Below, one piece after another: positions 24,787-34,140 of a DNA stretch of 47,196 nucleotides (positions within the stretch are counted from its first letter, which is position 1; the number at the start of each line of letters is the position of its first letter). A program made the position numbers and the translations under genes. Under the pieces are notes generated by a model, which saw only the letters and a list, made by a program, of their open reading frames with translations, had not been told where the DNA came from and searched no databases. This DNA is from Ruegeria haliotis (GTDB lineage Bacteria; Pseudomonadota; Alphaproteobacteria; Rhodobacterales; Rhodobacteraceae). The stretch is taken from positions 1 through 47,196 of the forward strand of contig NZ_JABXWT010000022.1 in assembly GCF_013377785.1 (NCBI RefSeq), in the 5' to 3' direction.

Positions 24787-25761
24787 GTGGCAAAAAAATC
24801 GCTCAGCCTAAAATGGCTGGAGATCTTCCAGCTTATTTCGAAACTCGGATCAGTCCAAAAAGTCTCGGCTGAGACGGGTTTGTCCATCAGTACTGTTTCC
24901 AATCATCTGCGCAGCCTGGAAAACGCTCTTGACGTCGACTTGGTGGATCATAGTCGCCGTCCGATGGGTTTGACACCTGCCGGCACAGTCTTTGCCAGAC
25001 ATGTTCGTGAAGGGTTAACGGCCCTCAGACGTGGAGAAGCCGAACTTCGTTCGGGCAGCTGGCAACATGCTACGGACCTGCGGCTGGCGCTCATTGACGA
25101 CTTTGACAATCAGATCGCACCCGAACTTTTCCGCTTTCTGTCTGCAACCTTGCCGCGTTGCAGTTTTCGCCATTTCACGCGCCCAAGTCACGAAATCATT
25201 GAAAAGCTTCAGGCGCAGAAGCTGGACGCTGGGGTCGCTACACGGCCCACTGGAAATACTGAAGGGCTTGTCGAGTTCCCGCTTCTGCGAGACCCATTTA
25301 TTATCGTGCTACCACCCGCGTTTAACGGCGACGTGCAGGATCTGAGCAGCGCCGAATCCCAGTTGCCCTTCCTGCGCTATTCACGGGATTATACCATTGG
25401 CAAGCTGATAGAAACGCAACTGACACGAAGCAAAATCAACCTGCCAAACAGGTTTGAACTGGAATGCAATCAGGCAATCATGGGGCTGGTGGCAGAGGGC
25501 AGCGGCTGGACGATAACGACAGCCGCCAGCTATTATCGCGCTCGGCGATTCCATGAAATGACCAGGGCGTTACCGTTGCCGGGTAAGAGCTTTGCGCGCA
25601 CTGTGTCGCTGTTCACATCCAATGTCTATCCGACAACAACCTCGCGGCTGATCCACCAAACTCTGCAAAATCTGATCGATCAGCACTTTGTCGAACCTAT
25701 GACGACACGGTTCCCTTGGCTCGGCACCGAGTTTCGATCGCTTCCGTCCAAATCGGCTTAA
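24787..25761 (+). CDS. LysR family transcriptional regulator next to tauABC
   Basis: A 324-residue regulator that appears to start with GTG at 24787; no ATG is close, and only a weak AGG precedes it. The helix-turn-helix occupies about residues 8-60 (WLEIFQLISKLGSVQKVSAE, then LSISTVSNHLRSLENALDVD), followed by DHSRRPMGLTPAGTVFARHV, the usual hinge start. The effector domain is about 230 residues with no extra domain. HTH residues differ clearly from the LysR protein at 11523. It diverges from the tauABC-like operon across a gap holding two palindromes, so control of that operon is the simplest reading. Confidence 0.87.
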   Translation: MAKKSLSLKWLEIFQLISKLGSVQKVSAETGLSISTVSNHLRSLENALDVDLVDHSRRPMGLTPAGTVFARHVREGLTALRRGEAELRSGSWQHATDLRLALIDDFDNQIAPELFRFLSATLPRCSFRHFTRPSHEIIEKLQAQKLDAGVATRPTGNTEGLVEFPLLRDPFIIVLPPAFNGDVQDLSSAESQLPFLRYSRDYTIGKLIETQLTRSKINLPNRFELECNQAIMGLVAEGSGWTITTAASYYRARRFHEMTRALPLPGKSFARTVSLFTSNVYPTTTSRLIHQTLQNLIDQHFVEPMTTRFPWLGTEFRSLPSKSA

Positions 25762-26675
25762 CTGAACCACGCCCATCGCTTTGCTGTTCGATTGCGACGG
25801 AAGTGCCATATCCTGCTTGAAGACCGGACAGGTTGTTACAACACCAACTACAATCAAAACGGCAACGTGTGTTGCACCGCCTCCAGGGTGTAAGCACAAC
25901 GAAATTCCCCGGTGGTCACGACATGTCAGCCGAAATGGCGTGTGCCGCAGCAGAGGAACGCGCAGAAGAGCACAATGCCTACACATCTCTGGCAGCTGCT
26001 CGATTCCACCGGGCGCCTGAGGGATATGTAAACTGCGCTCGGAAGTTCTGATACTGGTTGGCAGGTTAACAATGCGGGGTTGGAGATTGATCGCGCCTAG
26101 GATGGCACGGATCACCTACCCTTAGGATCACCTGCAACACGGCCTATCATTGCGCGCCCAAAATCGCGCAGGCCGTTTCCATCCCACTTGATGAGTATGG
26201 TCGAATTGTCAGCGGGCAGGGTTGCGTCTCGTACGCTTAGATCGGAGGGCGCCTGTTTGCACATCAAAACCCAAAGCGTAGCGGTTCTGGAAGTTGGAAA
26301 CAGACCCAATTGCAGGCTGGTTTATTGCAAGAAACACCTCGCCGAAGCTGGCGCGCAATCTGCAGCGGCCACTTCCTGATTTTTCAAGAGTCCAACTCGC
26401 GTAAAATCGTCCGTTTCATAGAGACGTACGCCAGGCACACCGAGTTCATAAGAGATATCACAGCGTCCAATTTCAGGCATTTCCCGGGCCGCTCTGTTGC
26501 AATGATTTTTTCGATCGCCGAACTGAAATCAAAAGAGTTTGAGGTTTCAAATGGCTCGTGGCAGTACATTCAAATGTCTCAACGGAATTGCGTTTGCCGA
26601 TCTGGGTGCGATGCAGCGGTCCCGGCGGTTTCGGCAAAGTAATCTCAAGCCTGACTGTCTCCTGAGAGTTTCACA
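25762..26675. other. 914-bp gap without a recognisable gene
   Basis: Several short open frames exist on both strands (for example minus strand 25570-26115, which mostly runs antisense to the LysR gene, and plus strand 26310-26642), but none shows a family motif, a good ribosome binding site or a signal peptide. I see no tRNA, insertion-sequence end or CRISPR-like repeat. The stretch may hold decayed genes and the promoter of the TIGR03032-type gene. Confidence 0.5.
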
Positions 26676-27779
26676 ATGAGTGATGCGACCACTTGGCCTG
26701 AACCACTGGATGCTGCGACTCCGGAGACAGAAGCAAAAACGCCGAAGGATCTGGCCAAGACCGATTACTCGGTCTCTGCTGGTTTTTCAGCACGCCTGTC
26801 TGGCCTTGGGCTTTCCCTTGCGTTTTCGTCCTACCAATCAGGGTTACTCTACATGGTCGGCGTCAAGCCAGACGGTGGGGTCAACATCCACCAGATGGCG
26901 TTTCCTCGCCCCATGGGTCTGCATCGGCATGGAGCGCATGGGCTTTCGTTAGCGGCTGATGATCAAATCCTGCACCTGCAAAACGTGCTGGATCCTCAGG
27001 AACGCGTGAACACCCTGTTCGATGCCGCCTTCATGCCTCGGCAGAGTGAATTTACAGGCCAGTTGGATCTGCACGATCTGGGCGTTGACGAAAGCGGCAA
27101 CTCGATTTTTGTCAACACGCGCTACAATTGCCTTGCAACGCCTGACACCCGTCACAGTTTCCGCGAGGTCTGGCGGCCTCCGTTTATCTCTGCGCTTGTG
27201 GATGAGGACCGCTGCCATCTGAACGGGCTGGCTATGCAGGACGGCCAGCCACGCTATGTCACTGCCGTCAGCCGGTCGGATACAATCGACGGGTGGCGCG
27301 ACCGACGCGCGGATGGCGGGATCGTCATCAACGTCGAGACGGGCGACATCGTGTGTGACGGCCTGTCGATGCCGCATTCACCCCGTCTGCATGGTGGCCG
27401 GCTGTGGCTGTTGAATTCCGGGCACGGCGAGTTGGGCACTGTTGAGTTTGACGAGGACAGCAAAGGTCGTTTTCAGCCGCATGTCTTCTGCCCCGGGTTT
27501 GCGCGGGGTCTGTCACTGCACGGGCGCTATGCATTCGTCGGCCTATCGAAGCCCCGCTACAAGCGGTTCGAAGGGCTGGCCGAGGCCGACAGCGCACCAT
27601 GGTGCGGGGTGCAAATCATCGATCTTGAAACGAAGACTTGCGTCGACTGGCTCAGGATCAATGGGGCCACTTCTGAACTTTACGATCTTGAACTTCTTCA
27701 TGGCCATCTCTGCCCGATGGCAGCCGCTCCCGGCTCGCCCGAGGCGGCAAATCTGATCACCACGCCGAAACCGGCGTGA
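26676..27779 (+). CDS. TIGR03032 family protein
   Basis: A 367-residue protein that matches TIGR03032 (conserved hypothetical) throughout: SSYQSGLLYMVG, PRPMGL, LDLHDLGVD, FVNTRYNCLAT, CHLNGLAM and PRYVTAVSRSD, GLSMPHSPRLH, LWLLNSGHGELG, FCPGFARGLSLHG and FVGLSKPRYKRFEG. No biochemical role is established; the sequence pattern suggests a beta-propeller-like fold. It has no signal peptide, starting instead with a Pro/Glu/Thr-rich leader of about 30 residues. Members are often found beside very large secreted or repeat proteins, and here the next gene, 43 bp on, is an autotransporter. A role tied to that surface protein is plausible but unproven. Confidence 0.85.
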   Translation: MSDATTWPEPLDAATPETEAKTPKDLAKTDYSVSAGFSARLSGLGLSLAFSSYQSGLLYMVGVKPDGGVNIHQMAFPRPMGLHRHGAHGLSLAADDQILHLQNVLDPQERVNTLFDAAFMPRQSEFTGQLDLHDLGVDESGNSIFVNTRYNCLATPDTRHSFREVWRPPFISALVDEDRCHLNGLAMQDGQPRYVTAVSRSDTIDGWRDRRADGGIVINVETGDIVCDGLSMPHSPRLHGGRLWLLNSGHGELGTVEFDEDSKGRFQPHVFCPGFARGLSLHGRYAFVGLSKPRYKRFEGLAEADSAPWCGVQIIDLETKTCVDWLRINGATSELYDLELLHGHLCPMAAAPGSPEAANLITTPKPA

Positions 27780-27822
27780 CGTCAAGACACATAAAAATAA
27801 CAATAAATTTAGTACGGACATC

Positions 27823-30636
27823 ATGACAAAAATAGAGCGCAGCACACGCAGACCGCAAGATCAGGACGTTCTTGTGCGTGGCGGGCGGATGACAAAGCAC
27901 AAAGGTCAGGTGGCAAGCTTTGCTCCATCACTTGGTCGCGTGCTCTCGGGGGTCTCTGCCGCCGCTCTCGGCACGGCTATTACGTTGGGCAGCAGCACCG
28001 CGACTGCAGGAAGTTGCGCCGGTTTGATCGCTGGTTCCGGCAACCTCCTGTGTTCTGGTCCGGCTGATCCGGTCAACGACATCAGCGTGGGGATCATCAG
28101 TATCGCGCCTGTTGACGTGGAAACCGCGCCCGGCTTTGGCATCGAACCGTTCAACGCCCACAACGCAATTGACATCTTCAGCAGCACGCAATTGACGTTC
28201 ACTGACACAAATCAATCTTCTATCACTGGCAAAAGTGATGGCCTTCGCGCTGTGGTCTATAATGGTGGTGATGTTTCAGTGACCACGACCGGTGTGGTCA
28301 CGGGCGGCAATTTCGGCATCTACGCGCGTAACTATGGTACCTTTTCGACCAGCGGTGACATGACCATTTCGGCGGCAGATGTCACCTCGGGTAGCTCTGA
28401 TGGGATCTTTGCGCGCAACAACGGAGCCGATCTGACAATCACCACATCCGGAGTGATCTCTGGCGCCAGGCGCGGCATCGAAGCGCGAAATACCGGTACG
28501 GGTGCGCTCTCCATTTCGACGGCGAATGTCAACGGGGCCGGAGGAGTGGGCATTTCGGCCACCAACAACGGCACCAATTTGTCGATCACGACCACCGGGA
28601 CTGTTTCTGGCGGATCCAATGGCATTAACGCGACAAACTATGGCACCGGTGCGCTGACGATATCGGCGGCGGACACCACCGGAACCACCCGTCAAGGGAT
28701 CAGAGCAACAAACTACGGCACAGATCTTTCAATCACCGCATCGGGAGTGGTGACTGGGGCCCGTGAAGGTATCTACGCGGGCAATCATGGCTCTGGGAAT
28801 CTTACTCTCACTGTGGAGGATGCGGTTAGTACGACTGACGGGTTTGGCATAAACGCCCGCAACTTTGGTGCGGGTGATCTGACGCTTTCGGCAAATAATG
28901 CCACCGGTATTGGTGATTATGCAGGCATTTATGCATCAAACACCGGGAACAACCTTTCGATAACGACGACAGGTGCCGTGAATGGTGATCGCAGGGGGAT
29001 TTTGACCACCAATAGGGGAAGCGGCACGCTCAATATCTCGGTGCACGATGTAGCAGGTACCAGATTTGAGGGGATCAGCGCACACGGGTTCGGAACAGAC
29101 CTTTCGATCTCATCTTCCGGGTCGGTCAGTGGCCAGACACGAGGCATCTATACGCAGAACTTCGGTATTGGGTCACAGACAATTTCTGCTTCAAATGTCA
29201 CGGGAGTAACCGGGGATGGGATAGACGCGCGCAACTTTGCTGACAGCACTAATCTCTCAATTAGGACATCCGGAATGGTTTCGGGGGCTGCTCGGGGTAT
29301 CTATGCCCGAAACGCAGGCAGCGGCATAACATCGGTTGCTGTATCGGGCGCTGTTTCCGGCGGCACCGGAGCGGGCATCGACACACAAACCAATGCTGGC
29401 GGGCTGAGTGTGATCACCCTCAACAGCGGTGCGTCGGTCTCGGCCACATCTGGAGAGGCGATCACCAACAATGAGGGCAACAGTCAGGTTATCCTGGCGG
29501 CGGGATCGGCGGTTGCCGGGGCGGTTCGCCTGAATGACGGCGCTGATGCTCTGACGATCAATGGTGGTGCAGATATCAGCGGTGCGACCCTGTTCGACGG
29601 CGGTGCGGGCACGCAGGATCAATTGACGCTTTCTGCCTTCAGTGGTGCCATCGACGGAACGCGCTTCACCAATTGGGAAACCACTGTTGCGGACAATGGC
29701 AGCGCCCTCACCATCACCGGCACAGCGGCAGATTTTGGCGTGCTGACGGCTCAGAACGGTTCCAGCATCGCTGCGGGTGATGCGAACCTGGCTTTGGGCG
29801 GCGCACTGCAGATTGACGCGACCAACAGCTTTAGCGCCGGGTTTGGCGGAACGGGTGCTGTTAGTATCGGAGGCGATACGCTCAGCAATGGCCTTGTCAG
29901 ACTGGATGACGGTCAGAGCGGTGATCGTTTGACCTTTGGCGGCAATCTCTCGGGGGCGGGAACCGTCGCGCTTGATGTGAACTTTACAACCGGTGCCAAT
30001 GACCAGATCTTCGTGACTGGCGACAGCGCGGGGGCGCAGCAGGGATTGCAGGTCGAGAAGGCTGGCAACGGCAGCGGCAGAGTGCAGAACTTTACGCTCG
30101 CTACCGTCACCGGCACCAGCACCGCCAGCGATTTCCGCCTGGTGGACGGGGACTTCGTGACCAAGAATGGCCAGGATGCAATCAATGAAGGGTCTGTCGC
30201 CTATGTCCTGAATTACGACGCGGCAACGGGGGAGTTCATTCTGTCCCCCTTCAATGCAGATGGTGAGGTGAACACCAACCCGGACAGAGCCTTCCTTGCA
30301 GCATCGGTGCAACAGTTCAGCGATCAGATCGCCCTGGGCGGAGCGCTGCGCCGCCTGTCAGGCCGCACCGGTTCGTCTGATACCAATACCGTCAGCCGAT
30401 CCCTGATCGACCTGAGCACAACCAATCAGCCGTTGTTCTGGTTAGAGGCCGAAGGTGGCCGAGATCACTACACCAACGGGGATCGTACCAACGAAACATC
30501 CGGCGGCGGTCTGCGTGTTGGTGCCAGCCTGCCGATTGCAGAGCTCGGCAATGGGTCATTGATAGGTGGTCTTGAATTCGGGGCAACGACGCTGTCCACA
30601 AACAGCGAAACGTCGCTCGCCAGTGGAACTGGTTGA
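27823..30636 (+). CDS. autotransporter: signal, repeat-rich beta-helix passenger and first part of the beta-barrel (ends at a frameshift)
   Basis: A 937-residue reading frame. The leader has an extended N-terminus and a hydrophobic stretch (VLSGVSAAALGTAITLGSST) ending near ATA-GSCAG, after which two cysteines close a short loop; Met at 27889 is an alternative start. From about residue 140 to 520 the passenger is made of repeats of roughly 49 residues (two half-units with GIxARNxGT and LxISTxGxVSG), as expected for a right-handed beta-helix. The autochaperone-like region and the first barrel strands follow (FWLEAEGGRDHYTNGDRTNE). The frame stops at 30634-30636 in the barrel after ETSLASGTG. 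The rest of the barrel is in another frame from about 30629, so the product would not insert in the outer membrane unless the shift is corrected. Confidence 0.8.
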   Translation: MTKIERSTRRPQDQDVLVRGGRMTKHKGQVASFAPSLGRVLSGVSAAALGTAITLGSSTATAGSCAGLIAGSGNLLCSGPADPVNDISVGIISIAPVDVETAPGFGIEPFNAHNAIDIFSSTQLTFTDTNQSSITGKSDGLRAVVYNGGDVSVTTTGVVTGGNFGIYARNYGTFSTSGDMTISAADVTSGSSDGIFARNNGADLTITTSGVISGARRGIEARNTGTGALSISTANVNGAGGVGISATNNGTNLSITTTGTVSGGSNGINATNYGTGALTISAADTTGTTRQGIRATNYGTDLSITASGVVTGAREGIYAGNHGSGNLTLTVEDAVSTTDGFGINARNFGAGDLTLSANNATGIGDYAGIYASNTGNNLSITTTGAVNGDRRGILTTNRGSGTLNISVHDVAGTRFEGISAHGFGTDLSISSSGSVSGQTRGIYTQNFGIGSQTISASNVTGVTGDGIDARNFADSTNLSIRTSGMVSGAARGIYARNAGSGITSVAVSGAVSGGTGAGIDTQTNAGGLSVITLNSGASVSATSGEAITNNEGNSQVILAAGSAVAGAVRLNDGADALTINGGADISGATLFDGGAGTQDQLTLSAFSGAIDGTRFTNWETTVADNGSALTITGTAADFGVLTAQNGSSIAAGDANLALGGALQIDATNSFSAGFGGTGAVSIGGDTLSNGLVRLDDGQSGDRLTFGGNLSGAGTVALDVNFTTGANDQIFVTGDSAGAQQGLQVEKAGNGSGRVQNFTLATVTGTSTASDFRLVDGDFVTKNGQDAINEGSVAYVLNYDAATGEFILSPFNADGEVNTNPDRAFLAASVQQFSDQIALGGALRRLSGRTGSSDTNTVSRSLIDLSTTNQPLFWLEAEGGRDHYTNGDRTNETSGGGLRVGASLPIAELGNGSLIGGLEFGATTLSTNSETSLASGTG
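28290..29370 (+). repeat. tandem repeats of about 147 bp in the autotransporter passenger
   Basis: About seven diverged copies of a 49-residue unit follow one another in frame. Each unit combines two half-units of about 24 residues: one with GIxATNYGTGALTIS and one with GIRATNYGTDLSITASG-like text, ending in VSG or VTG. The copies differ at many codons, so the array is old and is not a set of near-identical slippage repeats. It encodes coils of a beta-helix stalk. Confidence 0.8.
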
Positions 30637-31222
30637 TACGGACGCGTACGACCTGACGGCAAGCGCGCTGTGGCTGGCCGAAAGCCAGCTCTATCTCGAC
30701 AGTCAGGTCCGTTACGCCTTCTTTGACAGCACAACCCGGCTGGCAGGTGGGCAAGAGGTCGATACCGATGGCGATGGATATGCAGCGTCCATCGAGATTG
30801 GTAAGTTCTACCGCCTGAACAACGGTCTGAACATTGTTCCACAGGCGCAGCTTATCTACAGCAGCGTTGATGTCGATGATCTCAATGATGTGACAGGCGG
30901 CACTACCGGTACGGTTTCTGACGGCACCACTCTGCGGGCGCGCCTTGGTGTGCGGGTGGAACGGGACTTTGGTGACACCGGAGCTTTGTTTGGCCGGTTT
31001 GACTACTACCGCGCCTTTGACAACGAAACCGGCGTTTCATTTGGCGGCGACACAGTCATTACGGAGCGCGGCAAGAACAACCTTGAACTGACGCTTGGCG
31101 GTCATCTGGAAATCGCGACACAGACGACGCTGTTTGGCGAAGTATCGGCCCAGAGCGGCTTTGACGGCAGCTCCGATGACTACGGGTTTGCCGGCCAGAT
31201 CGGATTTGAACTCCGGTTTTAA
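30629..31222 (+). pseudogene. autotransporter beta-barrel C-terminal part in a shifted frame
   Basis: About 197 codons that continue the autotransporter at 27823 in another frame. They contain most of the translocator barrel: ALWLAESQLYLDSQVRYAFF, then DGDGYAASIEIGKFY, IVPQAQLIYSSVDVDDLND, LRARLGVRVERDF and the final FGFELRF-like strand (QIGFELRF, ending in Phe as outer-membrane beta-barrels do). The first frame ends at ASGTG-TGA while this one picks up at VDTDAYDLTA, exactly where related barrels continue, so one missing base (or two extra) near 30628-30634 explains the break. No ribosome binding site precedes this part and no long homopolymer is at the site. It is either a true inactivating mutation or a sequencing error. 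Confidence 0.75.
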
Positions 31223-31271
31223 ACCATCATCAACAACACGATAGAGCCAGCGCCCTCCAGAGCGCTGTCTC

Positions 31272-31326
31272 TTGTGGGTCACCGCACCGCTCACTCACAA
31301 ATCCCCCTCAAGTCGGTGACCCACAA
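31272..31326 (+). terminator. 13-bp inverted repeat behind the autotransporter (possible terminator)
   Basis: TTGTGGGTCACCG at 31272-31284 and its exact complement at 31314-31326 form a 13-bp stem with a 29-base loop, followed by TAATTTTC. It lies 50 bp after the autotransporter stop and 33 bp before the next gene. The T-rich tail supports a terminator read on the plus strand, though the long loop is unusual; it could instead be a regulatory hairpin in the leader of the small exported protein. Confidence 0.5.
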
Positions 31327-31358
31327 TAATTTTCTGTTCAAACAAAGGACCCAAACCG

Positions 31359-31685
31359 ATGAAAATGACATTCTCAGCACTGTTGGCGCTCGCCGAATTC
31401 GCATCCCAGTCCCCGGTCTATGCGGAAGACCTCCAGTTCCGGCTCGTCAATGACAGCAGTTCTGCTCTGGTCGGCTTCAATGTCTCTCCGACGTCTTCCC
31501 AGTTTTGGGAAGAAAACCTGCTGGCAGGCGATCACATCGCGCCGGGTTATGAAGCTGGCATTACCATTGCGGACGGGTTGACCACATGCACCTACGATAT
31601 CCGCGGCAGCTTCGCGGATGACTCCGAGGCTGAGGACTTAGGCTTGGATCTATGTGAGTTGGGCGAATACACCTTTATCGACTGA
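31359..31685 (+). CDS. small exported protein of unknown function
   Basis: A 108-residue protein with a signal peptide (MKMTFSALLALAEFASQSPV, cleavage near YAE-DL) and a compact mature domain: FRLVNDSSSALVGFNVSPT near its start, then TCTYDIRGSFADDSEAEDLG and LCELGEYTF. Two cysteines in TCTYD and LCELG could pair in the periplasm. I recall similar small periplasmic proteins in alphaproteobacteria, some mislabelled as argininosuccinate lyase, with no tested function. AAAGGA precedes the ATG. It follows the autotransporter on the same strand; any link is only positional. Confidence 0.72.
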   Translation: MKMTFSALLALAEFASQSPVYAEDLQFRLVNDSSSALVGFNVSPTSSQFWEENLLAGDHIAPGYEAGITIADGLTTCTYDIRGSFADDSEAEDLGLDLCELGEYTFID

Positions 31686-31910
31686 ATAAGCACCGAAGGT
31701 CGGACACACGCAAACCAGTGAAAGCTCCAGACATAAATGGCAGAAAGGTTGCGTCATACGGATGCGCGACACGCCTTTGAGAAACAGGATCAACCAGACA
31801 ACGCAATTGTGTTCGTCTGGCATCAACCAGGGCGCGACATTGAGGTTTCATTTGGCCAGTTGACCGTCTAAACTTCTGGTTCCGGCGCCTACCGCCATTA
31901 TGGAGACACT

Positions 31911-33968
31911 ATGCGCGTCAGCGTAGGGATCGCTGTTACACTGCTTGTTGCCCTGTCGATCGGCGTGTCGACTTTCGTTGTCCATTCCCTGTGGTGGACA
32001 ACAGCGCGAGAAAACAGTCGGATGCTTGCGGCCGAAATCAACAGTCAGATCGCCAATACCGTTCGCATCGAAGTCGGACTGACACTCAGGTCGGCAGAAG
32101 CAGCCTGGGCTGCGGTCCGCACCATCTTTGTTCAGAACGTTATTGCAACGCGACAAGCCGACAAGCGAGAGTTTGTCTTCCTGTCTCAATTGCAGGCACA
32201 ACCCAACATTTCATGGATCATCTTCGGCTGGTCAGACGGGAACTTTTTTGCGGCACACCGGCTCGGCGATGGCGGTCTGGAGATGATCGAAATCGACGAT
32301 GAAATTCGGGATCGGATGCTGCGTACGGATCGATACATCTTTATTCCCGGCGACATCCAATTTGAAGAGCGAGAATTCACGCCCACAACCTTCGATCCGC
32401 GTGAACACGCCTGGTTCGGGAATTCGATAGGGCGGAGCACACCGGATTGGATCGAAGCCCGTGACTTGCCGGGTACTCAAAAGACAGTCTACGCGTTTGC
32501 CGGGCCGGTTGATGTGAACCGTACGCGGCAGGGCGTATTGGCAGTTGTCATAGAAACGGATCGACTGTCGCGATTTCTTGGTACATTGCGACCGGGCGAA
32601 TTTGGCGCCGCGTTTATCCTTGATGCTGACGGAAACGTGATCGCAGCGCCTGATCCGAATGCCGATGAGATTACGCCGGCACGGATGGGTGAAGGCAACC
32701 TCTATGAGGTAGCCAAAATGTCCGGTGAACAATTGTTGGGAAAGACCGCGACACCTGCGACCATGAACTCGACAACCCGGATTGTTAATGATGGTGTGCC
32801 CTATGCCGTGGCACTGACACCGTTGGGTTTTTATGGCTGGCGCGTGGCAACAGTTATCCCGGAATCGGCATTCCTGTCTGGAATCGACAAGACCTTGGTA
32901 GATCTGATTTACGTATTGATCGGAGTCGTGATTGTGGCAACCGGATTGGCGATCTGGCTTGTTCGAACGGTCGTAGCCAGACCATTGGCACGCATCGTCG
33001 AGGACCTGAGCAAGGTTGAACGCTTCGACATCGAACAGATCGCACGACGGCCATCCAGACTTTCAGAGCTATCGAACCTTTCCGCGGCGACGGCAAACAT
33101 GGCGGCAGGTCTCTCGGCCTTTCGCAAATACGTCCCTACCGATCTTGTTCGGATGTTGGTTGCCGAGGGTATCGAGACACAGCCCGGTGGGGACATGAAG
33201 GTAATCTCGGTCCTGTTTTGCGATGTTGCGGGTTTTACCGGTCTGTCCGAGAAACTCGGACCGAAGATCGTTCAGCTGATGGAACCCTTTTTCGACGCGG
33301 CTTCGTCGGCCATCGCACGTCATGACGGAACGATCGACAAGTTCATGGGCGATGCCGTTATGGCATTCTGGGGCGCACCACGTCGGGATGTAAATCACGC
33401 CGAGAATGCATGCCGCGCCGCACTGGATCTTGTCGCGGCGGTTGCAGAGGCGGACATCAAGGACGATACCGGAACCCCCCTGGGCATCCGGATCGGATTG
33501 AACAGTGGTGAAGCGCTGGTTGGCAACATCGGATCCGAGCAACGGTTGAACTATACGGCAATCGGTGACGTTGTTAATGTCGCAAGCCGTTTGGAAGGGA
33601 CCAACAAGGCCTATGGCACATCAATCCTGATCGGCCCGGAGACACGGCGTGCAGCTGGCGACACAATCATCGTACGGGAACTGGACACGCTCGCCGTGTT
33701 CGGCAGAACCGGTGGGCTTGTCATATACGAGTTGATTGCGATGGCCGATACTCTCGAAGGACCACAGGCTTGGGTTTTGGCCTACGAAGAAGGTCTACGA
33801 CATTATCGAAACAGACGTTTTGACAAGGCGATCGCCGCTTTTGAGACGGCCGATGAGGCGCGCGGCGGTGATCCGGCTTCAGCCATCATGACAAAACGTG
33901 CTTCCACATTCCAAACCAAGCCGCCACCAAGTGACTGGATGGGTGTCGCTATTGCGGACACGAAATGA
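31911..33968 (+). CDS. membrane-bound class III adenylate cyclase with periplasmic sensor domain
   Basis: A 685-residue protein. A membrane segment (about residues 4-25) and a second one (about 328-352) bracket a dCache-like periplasmic sensor; a HAMP-like linker follows to about 400, then the cyclase domain (about 425-610). Metal-binding Asp436 (FCDVAGFTG) and Asp481 (FMGDAVMAFWG) are present. Lys477 (TIDKFMGD) fits adenine recognition, and NYTAIGDVVNVASRLE carries the threonine and the transition-state Asn and Arg. So it should make cyclic AMP, not cyclic GMP. A short TPR-like tail (YEEGLRHYRNRRFDKAIAAF) ends the protein. It is monocistronic, with GGAG ahead of the ATG; no cAMP receptor gene lies nearby. 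Confidence 0.92.
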   Translation: MRVSVGIAVTLLVALSIGVSTFVVHSLWWTTARENSRMLAAEINSQIANTVRIEVGLTLRSAEAAWAAVRTIFVQNVIATRQADKREFVFLSQLQAQPNISWIIFGWSDGNFFAAHRLGDGGLEMIEIDDEIRDRMLRTDRYIFIPGDIQFEEREFTPTTFDPREHAWFGNSIGRSTPDWIEARDLPGTQKTVYAFAGPVDVNRTRQGVLAVVIETDRLSRFLGTLRPGEFGAAFILDADGNVIAAPDPNADEITPARMGEGNLYEVAKMSGEQLLGKTATPATMNSTTRIVNDGVPYAVALTPLGFYGWRVATVIPESAFLSGIDKTLVDLIYVLIGVVIVATGLAIWLVRTVVARPLARIVEDLSKVERFDIEQIARRPSRLSELSNLSAATANMAAGLSAFRKYVPTDLVRMLVAEGIETQPGGDMKVISVLFCDVAGFTGLSEKLGPKIVQLMEPFFDAASSAIARHDGTIDKFMGDAVMAFWGAPRRDVNHAENACRAALDLVAAVAEADIKDDTGTPLGIRIGLNSGEALVGNIGSEQRLNYTAIGDVVNVASRLEGTNKAYGTSILIGPETRRAAGDTIIVRELDTLAVFGRTGGLVIYELIAMADTLEGPQAWVLAYEEGLRHYRNRRFDKAIAAFETADEARGGDPASAIMTKRASTFQTKPPPSDWMGVAIADTK

Positions 33969-34140
33969 ACTGTCCAAATCCCATAAGTAGGCGCTGTCGT
34001 GCTAACCAGGCTCTGAGCGTGTTCGGTAATGACGTTCACAATGTGACGGTAGCTGTAAATGCAATGGCTAATGGACTACCGTCTTGATCCGCCCCAATTT
34101 TGTTGGAGAGGATCACGTCCATTTGTGCAGTAAATTCGCC

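Noticed and set aside
25570..26115. 181-codon minus-strand gene next to the LysR gene
   Set aside because: Much of it is antisense to the LysR coding region, with no motif and no credible start.
28290..29370. possible CRISPR array
   Set aside because: The repeats are in frame, diverged and about 147 bp long without short identical repeats and unique spacers; they encode beta-helix coils.
29257..30312. 351-codon open frame antisense to the autotransporter passenger
   Set aside because: The passenger's repeated composition keeps the reverse frame open; there is no signal, motif or ribosome binding site.
30629..30636. programmed ribosomal frameshift in the autotransporter
   Set aside because: There is no slippery heptamer such as X-XXY-YYZ and no downstream pseudoknot could be seen; a mutation or sequence error is simpler.
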